Shown in pieces: positions 22,894 to 33,429 of a stretch of 64,000 bases of DNA. How positions within the stretch are numbered: the stretch's first letter is position 1; every line of letters begins with the position of its first letter. The translations under genes and the position numbers were made by a program. Source of the DNA: Dactylis glomerata (Eukaryota > Streptophyta > Magnoliopsida > Poales > Poaceae); NCBI GenBank assembly GCA_007115705.1, contig QXEO01000734.1, positions 2,894,216 to 2,958,215 of the forward strand, in the 5' to 3' direction. Under the pieces are notes generated by a model. The model saw only the letters and a program-made list of their open reading frames with translations, ran no database searches and had not been told where the DNA came from.

Positions 22894-23145
22894 TGCTAGG
22901 GACATGCCTCTCTATGCCTAGCGCCACGATATTTCCGCTCGGCATATAGTCTCGCGGCAACAAGGTCCAGCTGTTCGCTACTGATGTCTGGTAGGTTTGC
23001 ATCTCATTTGACTAGTGGGTTTCTATGAGACGGGAGCAAGTGATTTCATCAAGTGTGCGTAGTACTTGGGTCAAAGATATGACCTCGGGTGAATCATCGA
23101 ATTAATGGGTGAATCCACTCAATTAATGGGCGATCCTAGGGTATA
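22894..23145 (+). repeat. Dispersed repeat, copy 1
   Basis: The segment starting ATGCTAGGGACATGCCTCTC and including TCAAAGATATGACCTCGGGT and TGAATCCACTCAATTAATG recurs at 27437-27685 with roughly 80% identity by eye. Similarity resumes after 23540 and near 27870, so a longer element is present twice. Family unknown. Confidence 0.75.
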
Positions 23146-23236
23146 CTACTCCGCACGACCTCCAAGATTTTGAATGTTACGCCTTAAGTATACTAAGTAA
23201 ATACAATAAAAGATGCTCGCTACAAGAGATAAAATA

Positions 23237-23447
23237 CTCCCTCCGTTTTGGTTTACTAGTTCTCCTCGTATCCCTAGGTAGCCAATTTTATCTATAAAAT
23301 ATAAATTATGTAATATACAAATTATATTATTAGAAAGTACAACAACTAAAGTTTCTAATAGTATATTTTTTGTAATATTATATATTAAGTTGGTAAAATT
23401 TACAACCTAGAGATACATGGAGGAATAGTAAACCAAAACAGAGGTAG
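23237..23447. mobile_element. Stowaway MITE (Tc1/Mariner type, 211 bp)
   Basis: Left end CTCCCTCCGTTTTGGTTTAC and right end, inverted, CTACCTCTGTTTTGGTTTAC, flanked by TA on both sides (23235-23236 and 23448-23449). The two arms are complementary over much of the length. Confidence 0.9.
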
Positions 23448-23537
23448 TATTATATTTTTGCTTAGTTGGAGAAGTGAGAATACGAGAGAATGTATTATAT
23501 TTTTGCTTAGTTGGAGAAGTAAGAATACGAGAGAATG
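23448..23537 (+). repeat. 45-bp unit in tandem, two copies
   Basis: Units 23448-23492 and 23493-23537 differ at one base (GTGAG versus GTAAG). They lie directly beside the right end of the Stowaway MITE. Confidence 0.9.
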
Positions 23538-23570
23538 TAAGTGGGCACTTATGCAAGAGCCAACTTTAGC

Positions 23571-24150
23571 ACGTTTCAAGCCAATTTTATCAAATGGTAC
23601 CATTTTTTTATTTTAGGGTTGAAACATCACCATTTTTTAAAGTTTTTTAAAAAATGCTAAACGCGAACTGGCAATGAATTGATGTTATTTCTAACACCCG
23701 TCAGGGCCAATTTTTGGTGACAACTGAGGCTCAGTTGTGAGCTGACATAAAGAGATCGAAATATACCAAATATTTCAAATAGAATGCCCTCTCACATCAC
23801 GGTTGTAGCGGCACTCCGGCGACCACGCGGTGCGGCGAAGGAGCACGTGAGCGAGGCCAGGCCCTGCGCGGCTCTCCGTTTCCCCCTCCATCGCGTAGAC
23901 ACCATCTACCTACGTCTTCGTCCACTGCGGCTCTGTCTCCGGTCACGGTCGATCATGGTCTCGGTAGGGGCAACGAAGGAGACAACCTCCAAAGCTCTAA
24001 GTTTTTATCTCTTTGCCCGGACATTGGGCCCCACTAGTCAGAAATTACATCAATTTCTGTTTAGTGTTTTTTAAAAAACATTAAAAAATGCAGTGGATTT
24101 TTGTCCCAAAGATTTAGATTGTATACCATTTGATAATTTTTTCTCGTAAA
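23571..24150. mobile_element. MULE-like element with long inverted ends and GC-rich cargo (Pack-MULE candidate)
   Basis: About 130-140 bp at each end are inverted copies: left has ATCAAATGGTACC, TTTTTTAAAAAATGCTAAAC and AATTGATGTTATTTCTAAC; right carries their complements. Between them 23784-24000 is GC-rich and gene-like in base composition, unlike the AT-rich flanks, with an open frame from 23784 (no domain recognised). Exact ends and the expected 8-10 bp target duplication were not resolved. Confidence 0.5.
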
Positions 24151-25196
24151 GTGATGGTACATCTTTTCATAGGTGAATGAGACTTAGAAAATATAAGTCG
24201 CGCGAGATTTAACAAAGCCGATAATTTGAATTAATTTAATATGTCGATATATAAATGGTTATTTTCTTATGAATTTCAGTCTGACTAGGTCATTATATTT
24301 GTTTGATTTATTATAGTATCCCCCATCAAACACACCACTCTATTCGAGCAGAACAAGACACATCAGTACCACCACCACCCCTTAATTTCCAATCACTGGA
24401 GTTGTCACCCTCATCCAGACGATGAAATGAAATGGTCATGGCCCTGACCCCACCACCACATCTCTGGTGAGCCCTCTTTCCGCCCTCCTCGTGGCCACCC
24501 ACTTCCTCTTATTTCAACTTCTGCCAACCTTTAGGTATGCCTCCATCGTTATCGACCTGAATTCATGCCATCGTCCATCTCCTACCACCGACATTTAAGA
24601 CCCCTTGTGGCAGTGACCTCCTGAGCCTGCAACCTGTCACTCGTTCCCCCATATAGAAACCGGCAACTCATGAAGACATATAATACGTGGGTACCCCATT
24701 GAGGCCAAGGTCGGCCAATCATTATCGGGTTGGCCGAGTAAGCGAAACAGATTAAAATGGAGGATGAAAACATATTCAGATCAATTCAAGGGTTCGATGG
24801 AGACAACTTCGGCTTGGGGTGTTGGTCTAAAGGTGCATATGAACGAAGACTTTCCGGCTATCTTCAACAACATAAAGCCGGCCCTGGTAGGAGAGTGGCG
24901 ACATCGGGGCATCGGTGGATCACTTAGGTGGATGTAGTGGTTGTAAGATGGTCCAAGAACCTCGATGTAATCTTAGTTATGGTTGGGATGCTTTGTACTT
25001 CTTGTGAACTTCTATAATAGATCTGAATCTTGATCACAAAAAAAGAAAAGAAAAATCAAGTTATTCCCAAGTATAAAGCAAGCATGGACAAACCAGAAAT
25101 ACACAAGAAATTTTATGTATTTAAGGAGGGGTATGAACCACCCGGAAGAGACCATTAGCGGAACTGAACACCAATTGCCACTCGTTGATCTAACAA
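24151..25196. other. Stretch without a recognisable gene
   Basis: The part at 24340-25020 has mixed composition and could be the 3' end of an old gene or LINE (a TGTAATCTTAGTTATGGTTG-type tail and an A-rich end near 25038-25055). No domain could be read in any frame. Confidence 0.35.
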
Positions 25197-25431
25197 GTCT
25201 AGCCATAGTGGGAAGTAACTTAGACTAGTAACATAGATATGTTACTTGTCTATGTTACTACCTTCATAGTGCATAGTAACATAAGTGTAGTATCATAGAT
25301 TGGTGCATTAATTAGCTTATAGACTTATTTTACCTTGAAAAATGTAATGTTATGGTAACATAGCTAGATGTCATTCTTTTATCTTGAAAAATGTGATATT
25401 ACCATTTAAGTTACTCCCACTATGACTAATC
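25197..25431. mobile_element. PIF/Harbinger-type MITE (235 bp)
   Basis: Inverted ends of the form GTCTAGCCATAGTGGGAAGT and GATTAGTCATAGTGGGAGTA; flanks CAA (25194-25196) and TAA (25432-25434), a near match to the 3-bp target duplication. It belongs to the same family as the element at 25959-26231. Confidence 0.75.
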
Positions 25432-25879
25432 TAAGCAGTTCAAATGCTACTTATACGAGAACAAAAAAGAATCATGCTTATAAGCATCTAGGCAGCAGCT
25501 CCCTTGTTAAAGGAGTATACTTGAACCACTAACTATGTAAGAGGCGGTATTGCCTACGCTCAAAGTATGATGTAAGATATGAAGTAGGACCACACTTTAT
25601 AGCATCAAGATTAAAGGGTACATTAGCGTCCAATGTGCCGAGCATCGCGTTCAAATTCCGCTCGCGGAACTAGGTGACATGCTGAGGGCTATCATTAGAA
25701 AAAGGCCGACCTTCGCAAAGGGAAAAAGTGTACTCGCGTGTACACTCTTATGACGACACATGGCCGTACAAGAACAAGCCTGACCCACAGACGTTTCTGA
25801 CGCGCGGCTCAGCTGTAAGTACAACGTACGTGAAGCCACCGCGTTGCAGCATTGCAACTCGCTCGAAAGTACAGGTATG

Positions 25880-26430
25880 CGAATACGTTTCAGTTTCATG
25901 GAGCATGTTCAGCGTGCACTATAAAACATGTAAAGTACAGCTTCGCCTGACGCAATAAGACTAGTCATAGTGGGAGTAACTTGAGTGGTAATATTACACT
26001 TTTCAATATAGAGTGGTGACATGGCAGGTCATTGATTGATGAGAGAGAGGCTTGTGGTAACTAGCTATGTTACCATAACATCACACAGCCCAAAGCAAAA
26101 TGAGTCTTTAACCTAATAAATGATACTTTGCATGACACCACATGTTAGTTACTACCCACTATGAAGGTAGTAACATATAGTAGTAACATGTGTATAACAC
26201 TACTCTGAGTTACTCCCCACTATGAGCAGCCTAAGTACAGCTCTGTCGTGCAATAAGTACAGCTACGCCCGCGCAGCGAGTACAAATTTGCCTGTGTAGC
26301 AAGTACACTTCGCCCCGCATAGCAAATACAGATACGCCCACGCAACAAGTACATGTCCATCTGTGCAGCAAGTACAGCTTCGCCCACGCAGCAAGTACAA
26401 CTCTGCCTATGCATCAAGCACACCGGAGAC
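25880..26430 (+). repeat. Tandem array around GCAAGTACAG, about 33-36 bp units
   Basis: Units such as GCAGCAAGTACAGCTTCGCC recur about every 35 bp from 26235 to 26430, with looser copies from 25880. The array is split by the MITE at 25959-26231. Confidence 0.75.
25959..26231. mobile_element. PIF/Harbinger-type MITE (273 bp) within the tandem array
   Basis: Ends GACTAGTCATAGTGGGAGTA and, inverted, GGCTGCTCATAGTGGGGAGT, with a perfect 3-bp target duplication TAA (25956-25958 and 26232-26234). Removing it restores an array unit (GCAATAAGTACAG). Confidence 0.9.
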
Positions 26431-26547
26431 CCCACGCAACAAGTACATCACCAAAAATACAACTGTAGTAGTTCGGCAAGTACAAAAATAAAATTTTACG
26501 AAATCTATCAACATAGGACCTAGTTTTGAAGATCTTGACGCGAGGAT

Positions 26548-27118
26548 TAGGGATGAAAGTGGAGCGGAAACTTTCCGACTTTTCTGCGGAAAAACGAAAA
26601 CGGAATGAAAATGTAAAAATGGAAATGGAAATCCTGGGAACGGAAACGGAATTTTTTTGGCGGAAGTGGAAACGGAAATGGAACGGTGTTTTCCGGCGGA
26701 ACAGATGCAGAAACGGAAATTTCCGTTTCCGGCTAATACAAATTTCTGTTTTATGGTTGTTTTGTATAGCCAATCTAGTAGGGCGCCTAATATGTGACCT
26801 TGTCATATTGAACTATCAAAGCAACTCACCCCTACTCCCCCATTATACTAAGTAATCTTGACAGGTTTGGGGAACAAGTTTTTCGATTTACTTGACTTGC
26901 TTGAGTTTTATTGCATGATTCAGCTGGTCTTTTGGTTCCGATAATCATCCGCTTTTCGTCCGTATTCACACCGTATTCGTTCCATGTCTGTTTCTGAAAG
27001 TATCTGTTTTCGTATTTGTTTCCGGTGTTTCTGTATTCGCTTCTGCTTCCGCATAAAAATATGAAAACAAATGTGGCACCACTTAGTTCCGTCCGTTTCC
27101 GCTCCGTTTTCATCCCTA
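26548..27118. mobile_element. hAT non-autonomous transposon (571 bp)
   Basis: Ends TAGGGATGAAAGTGGAGCGG and, inverted, TAGGGATGAAAACGGAGCGG. The 8-bp target duplication GCGAGGAT is perfect (26540-26547 and 27119-27126). The interior is full of CGGAAA/TTTCCG repeats near both ends and has no transposase. Confidence 0.95.
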
Positions 27119-27436
27119 GCGAGGATCTTAAAAGTGAAAACGGTTCGCAATTTGAACGAATGGTTCTCAAGATATTTCATTTTTAATAAATAAATCTAGA
27201 AAATAAAAAGGGAAAACTGGGACAACCCATCCTCCCCGTCCTTCTCTCTCCTCCCTCATCCCTACCTTGCTTCCCTTTGCGACACGAGACGAGCAGGGTG
27301 ACCACTTCCTAGAAATTTCCTCGCACCACAACGTGCCACTTGTCGTATGCGAAGAGAGTTTCTGGATCTTTGCAAAGGTTGACTTTTTTTTTAAAGATTT
27401 CGCATGCTAAGTGGTATTTTTACCGAGCAGTTTTCG

Positions 27437-27685
27437 AACATGCTAGGGACATGCCTCTCCATGCCTGGCGGCCCAATATTTTACGCTCGGCATAATGTCT
27501 GGCGACAACATGCCCAGTTCGATATTGACCCTGGGTTGATTTGCATCTGATTTAACTTGTCGGTTTTCATGAGATGTGAGCAAGTGATTACATCAATTCG
27601 GCATAGATACCTAGGTCAAAGATATGACCTCGGGTTAATCACCCAATTAATGAGTGAATCCACTCAATTAATGAGCAATCCTAGC
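27437..27685 (+). repeat. Dispersed repeat, copy 2
   Basis: Matches 22894-23145 (see that entry). This copy lies downstream of the hAT element and is not next to a gene. The tail near 27870-27890 (TAGGCTCTTATGCAAAAGTC) also matches the region after 23540. Confidence 0.75.
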
Positions 27686-27894
27686 TAGTGGGTGGCCTAA
27701 CATTGTCTTAACGCGGATTCGAATTGAGTTAAAAATGGAACAATCTTCAAAATTTAGAATGTTGCACCACTAAAATGAAGTACAACAAGGTGATATAAGA
27801 AGATTATAAGAAATAGAATAAAATATTTGTGATGTGTTAAAGGAGAGAAGAGGAATGAGAAAAGAAGTAGGCTCTTATGCAAAAGTCCGCTTTT

Positions 27895-28281
27895 AGAGCA
27901 TCTTCGCCGGGGAGCCTAAAAAACTAGCCGACACCATGTATGCCGGCTGTTTTTTAGGGTGACCAGTAGCTACTCCCTTATTATTGGGAAGCTTGCCCCA
28001 CATCGGTGATCCTAGATTCCAATCCTAAGTGGAAAAAGGAGGAGAGAGAGAGGGCTGAGTGTGGGTAGGTGCCCTTTTTTACACTGTTTTGTGTGTCTGG
28101 CGTCCCTGATAGAAGCCCTCTGCGTCGGGTGTTGCTTGGGAGTGTCGACGCTTTTTTTGAGAGCAAGATGAGGCTGGCTGCTTTTATGGGACTACCGGTG
28201 TGGACGCTCTTTTGGTTAAGACCCTAATAATCAGGCCGGCAGGCTTTTGGTAGCCATTTTGAGCTCCTGGTGGAGATGCTC
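27895..28281. mobile_element. Possible DNA-transposon derivative with GAGCATC ends
   Basis: Left end AGAGCATCTTCGCCGGGGAGC and right end, inverted, AGAGCATCTCCACCAGGAGC form inverted repeats with a few mismatches. No coding. The target duplication is unclear, so the superfamily is left open (PIF/Harbinger is likely from the GAGCATCTCC ends). Confidence 0.5.
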
Positions 28282-28477
28282 TAATACTCATTCCTACATA
28301 CTTTATGAGAGCGTAAAATGGGTTATGTATGTAGCCAGGTGTTGGCTAAACGTGGACTTTTGGCTCATATGTGCTACAGGTTAGCAAATCTAGACTGGAC
28401 GTTACTGTACCGAGATCTGGACCATTAATTGACTAAATGGGTTACAAATAAGAATATTATAAAGAAGGACGCGGCTA

Positions 28478-31400
28478 GCGAGCACTCGGTGCTGATTAGT
28501 CTAATTAAGCACTCGGATGCTGATTAGTCAATTCAAGCACTCGGATGCCTGTTCGCTGGAATCAGCACGCGCCTTCTCCTTGGTGAGCCCGTCCTTCCGC
28601 CTAACGCGCGCGTAGGGGAGGCCGAGGCGCCGCGTACCTTTCCACGGTGAACCCCGCGCGCCGGAGATCGAGTGGGCAGCCGTCGGTGAGAACGGGGCCT
28701 CGGGCAGTCGGCGCTCGGCGAAGCAGAGCTCGGGATGAGCTGCTGGGGAGGATTTGGATCCATAGAAGGGGGCGCCGGAGTTGTGGGATGTCAGGGGAGG
28801 CTCGCCGATAGTGTGGGATGGCGGCGTGCAGAGTGGCGGCGCTATTTGTGAGGCGTGGCGGCGGGGGAAGCCGAGGGGATCGCTGCGATGGCGCGGCAGT
28901 GGAGGTAGCTGGAGGGCGGCGGCGGTAGGAGGTTTGGGAGGCAGAGAGGCGCGCCGGAAGTTGGGGAGCGCGGCTGCGGGGGAACCAGGGGCGGCGGCGC
29001 TCTTGCCGGCAGGTGACTGGGGAGGGCGGGGGTTGAGGCGCTGAGCGCAGAGGAGCAGGCAAGGCCGCAGTCGCGCTCGGTCATGGCTATTTCTGTTTCG
29101 TGGTGAATCCATTCGGGAGAGAGATAAGAGATCTTATCTCTTCGTTTCTTTTACAATTCAGTCCTCCAACTTTAATGATTTAGCCAGTACTAGTAGTACT
29201 TTCCTGTTTAGTCTTTGTAAAGCATAGTTTAATGTTGTTTTTTGCTCCTTTCGCCAAAGATTATGCTCCAATATTGCAGCCTTTTTACATTTCGATTCCT
29301 TCTTTTCGCCGATGTACACTAAGCATGACGGTTCACTTGTTATCACGCCCTCCTCATTGTCGTAGGTTCTGCGTCGATCAAGGTGGTGTTGTACCTCACG
29401 GCTGCGACGAAGACAACAAATTATTTCTTCACACATGTGCTAAATTGTATTTTTGCAGACAGTATTATTGGATCCATATATGATCTAAGTTGTTTTTCAC
29501 ACACAATAAACTGTTCTCTCACATATTATGTGAAGTCTTTTTTTTGTAGATAGTAATTTATTGCTTCACATATATGTGCTAAGTTACATATTCATCATTG
29601 CTAAGTTGTATATCTCCTAGGCTAAATTGCATACTTGATCTATGAAGTTGGTGCTCTATGCAATTGTGGCAACAACTTCTTTGAAAAGTGACAATAACTA
29701 TAGCCTGCACCAAATGCAACCCTGTGGGGGTTTGGCTGCAACTAAAATGCCAACAACAACAAGTTTGCTTTTTTATCCTAAGCTGTATTTATTTATCAAC
29801 TGAGTTGTAGCCAAAACAAGCAAAGTTGCATGTAAAAGATGATAGCTTGTATTTTGCCAACAAAAAATTGTTACTTCACATATGTACTAAGTTGTATACA
29901 CCATATTGCTAAGTTGTATAACCCCTAATGCTAAGTTGCATACCCATCTATGAATTGCTTACCTCTACACCGAGGGGGCATCAACTTATGTCAAGAAGTG
30001 GCATCAACTATAACCTATACCAAAATCAACTTAGGGGGTAATGCATGCAACAAAAAAGACCACCAGCTGCAAGTTGATTTATTTATCCAAAGTTGCACTC
30101 ATAAAATAACTAAGTTGTAGCTGGAACAAGCAAAGTTGTATGTTGGAGATGATAAGTTGTATTTTGACTACAATGGATTGTTCTCCCACTGATGGTCGCC
30201 TACTCGAGCTTTTGCTGCTAGCGGCGTTAGGGTTGAGGCCACCGCAGTGAGGCAATATCGATGTCATGATTACATTGCATACCAATTATTGTTTAGTTGT
30301 ATGACCACTAGGTTTAAGTTGCAATCATTGTCTAGCATAGTCATAGTTGGACCATACATAGTTCAATTCTTGTCTATATTTAATCCAATTTGGACAACTT
30401 TTTTATTCATCATTGTACAACTAGGGTTAAGTTGCACTCCAATTAGTACAAATTATGCTAGCACCATTTATGGTGATGCTGTGCATCACATTGTTATGAA
30501 CATACCTATCCCCACACCCAAATTGTGTTATGTTACTACCAAATCGCTGGCACTATGGCTGTGAAGTTGAGCACCATTTGTTGTGAAATTTCCTATCATT
30601 ATGTGCCTGAGTTGACCACCGCTAGTACTAAGTGGACTAGCACTACGCCTAAGTTTTCTACCACTATTATTAAATTGGTTAACATCATTAGGGTTAAAGT
30701 TGTGCACCATTGTCGTGAACTTGTCTATTAATATACCTAAGTTGCCTACCTGTAGTATTAGTCGGCTAACATCACTATTGTAAAGTTGTGCACCATTGTC
30801 AGAAAGTTGGAAAAGCAAACTTCGTACAAAAAAATTATGGAAAAGCAAATTTATACAAAGAGTTGCTTTCACTACTTCATTGTACATTTTTGTAGCCAAT
30901 TTAGTTATCAAGACACTGGTTTAGTAATAACAACCACCAACTCCACAAAACCGAGATCATTAACTTTGCAATAGTGGTTTGCCAACCGTACTTTCTAATG
31001 TTGTTGGTAAATTGGTTTCTAAGGTAGAGAACATAGTAGTAACAGAAATACAACTTCGTAGAAATTAGTGTGCAACTTAGGTGCCACGGTGGGCAACTTC
31101 AGGATAATTGTATGCCACTTCACAATAGTGATGCTAGAAAACTTAGTACTACTAGTAGGAAACTTAATGACAGTGATAGGAAAACTTAAAATGATGGTGG
31201 GCAACTTCACAACAAATGGTGTTAGCCAACTAGTACTAGTGGTGCGCAACTTATGTGTGGTTCAAGGTGACTTAGTACTAGTGGTAGGCAACTTAGGTGT
31301 GATGACTAAACCTAGTAGCTGATGTAACTTAATTTACTATCTAAGATAATTGAATCATGTACAAGCAACTTATGAGGTGCATAAAATAAACTAATCAAAA

Positions 31401-33420
31401 GCTACCCAAAATAGGCTAGCTAATAGAAAATATAAATGCAAATGTATCCGCTCCGCCTACAACTAATATGGACAATGGATGTAAATTGGGATAAAAAACC
31501 ACTTGCTCATGGTGGACTCTTTGTTGTAGTCATATCAACAATGAGTTACTTCTGCTGCAGGTTATAGTTTTTGCCACTCGGGTGTAGAGCTAGGCAACTT
31601 CACATGGTATGCACCTTAGCACCAGGAATATACTACTAAAAAAATAACCGATATACTTAGCACTAGGAGTATACAACTTAACAAAAACAGGTATGCAACT
31701 TAGCACATGTGAGAGGCAACAAATTACCTTTTACAAAAAGAGGACTTAAACATGTGTGAGATAACAACTTAGCTCATATATGGAACCACTAATACCATAG
31801 TTAGTGCTTAGGCATGTAAAGAAAAAAACCATAGTTATTGCTCATCGAACAAGTTGGCCAGTACATAACAACACCAAATCGAATGAACTACCACTAAATC
31901 ATCCAAACCGGTAGTATATCTTCCTTGAATGGTTTGTTCTTTTTGGTGTTCTAGTTATGTTTCACTGATGTCGGCGGCGGTAGGCTGAGCTGCGAGAAGC
32001 CAAAGGGTGGCTCTAAGATCGCCTGTGCCAAGCCCTTCGTCCAGGCAGGCTAACGGGTTGTGGGCCATAGCTCTAGGACAACGCGGAATGTGGGATGGAA
32101 AATTTACATTTGGGGTACGCAACTTTGCACTAGTGGGGTATGTAACTTAGCAACAACGGTAATATAATTTAGGACTAGTAAGGTATACAACTTAGTACTA
32201 GTCAATATACAACTTAGGACTAGTTGGTATACAACTTTGCAATAATGGGTCTCCAACTTAACATTGTTCGATATACACCTCGACACCGAAATGAATTGTG
32301 TCACCATCACCTCAAAGTTGCATTGAAAATGTTTTCGAAATTCATCGCCGAGCACTATCCCACCGACTCATCTCAGAGCCGTTGAGGAGGACAATCACAA
32401 CAAAGTTTGTCAGCAACTGCGTGGAGAGTGGTGTGCCTTGGACAGTGATAATGTTTTAGAGGGTAGGATAGTACTATTAGATATGTCTCAATACCTTAAC
32501 TAGGGGATCTAAAAAAAATACGTAGACATATGCGCAGATGCAGTAAAGTTTGAGGACCGAAGCAAAAAATAGCCAAAGGATAACTTCCCCGTGTTCTTCC
32601 TTTCTCTCGAACAATTTCAGTGCGTGGCGAGCAAATGCCCGTGCCTTCGCCATGGGAGGGACTCCCCGTGCTTCCCGGACCTCGCTACCTGGAGGGCCGG
32701 CAGCAGCTGCCAAAGAAACTGAGCAGCTCAGCACCGCCGTTCCTAGCCTCGGCCTCGTGGGGTATCTCCGCCGCTCTGCTTGTACTGGTCTGGGACGGCC
32801 CGCACCGGGGGATGGGGCAGCGAGAGGCGCTGCGGCCAGTGAGAGGTGGCGGGGCTAGGCCGGTGGAGTCTTCGGAGATGATGGGAGAATGGAGAGGAGC
32901 CAGGCGGGCGTCATGGGAGAATCATGGTGGAGGTCGCCTCGAGCTCGACCTCAAGCAGCAGGCGGTCTCGAGTAGATCCCAAACGAGCAGGCGGGAGCAT
33001 CTTGTAGGGCGCGGCGACCGGTTCCAGCATGGAACTGTCGACGGTAGAAGCGGCGAGAGGATCTCTCTCGGCCTCTGCCTCGGCGTTCCTTGGCCGGCGG
33101 CGGGAGCGCGCCAGAGAATTGGCCTGCGGCGTGGGACCGCGGGAGACCTGACCGGCAGCGGGCGGCGCGGGAGACCTGGGCCGGCGGCGAATGGCACGGG
33201 GGAACCTGGTAGGCGGCGGGCGGCACGGGGGAATCAAGCCGGCGGCAGGCCGCGCGCGGGGAACCGGACTGGGCGTGCGGGTGGGGCGTGCGGGAGGTGG
33301 CCAGGTGGAATTTGTCGGAACACAATGTGTCACACTGTTCCATCACGCGGATCGGACGGACTAGAATCGAGTGCTCGGAGTACTACCTAGCATCCGAGTA
33401 CTTTTTAGCAATTGGGTATA
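28478..33420. mobile_element. Large fold-back-like element with GC-rich arms
   Basis: The outer parts carry related words in inverse orientation. GCACTCGGATGCTGATTAGT (28509-28528) matches the complement of 33382-33401 at 16 of 20 bases, and CACTCGG units occur three times at 28478-28550. Inside are a GC-rich arm (28560-29080), an AT-rich array whose motif flips orientation near 31 kb (29440-32350), and a second GC-rich arm (32580-33340). GC-rich arms have open frames on both strands but no known domain and may be captured exons. The right arm is cut by the start of the segmental duplication at 32916. Limits and class (MULE-like or fold-back) are inferred. Confidence 0.45.
29440..32350. repeat. 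Degenerate AAGTTG array that inverts at about 31 kb
   Basis: From about 29490 to 30800 the plus strand repeatedly shows CTAAGTTGTATACC-like words (for example near 29603, 29888, 29911, 29932, 30112 and 30150). From about 31070 to 32280 it shows the complement, GGTATGCAACTTAG-like words (for example near 31690, 32140, 32185 and 32205), often followed by CACTAGT or ACTAGT. Spacing is irregular. No coding potential beyond chance. Confidence 0.75.
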
Positions 33421-33429
33421 AAGAAAGAG

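Noticed and set aside
28528..29112. 194-codon proline/arginine-rich minus-strand frame
   Set aside because: No domain, and three registers on this strand are open across the same GC-rich arm; more likely captured or GC-biased DNA.
32620..33390. 256-codon frame at the start of the duplicated segment and its counterpart near 56579-57247
   Set aside because: GC-rich arm with open frames on both strands; the 1-bp indel at 57091 shifts the frame between copies without sign of constraint.
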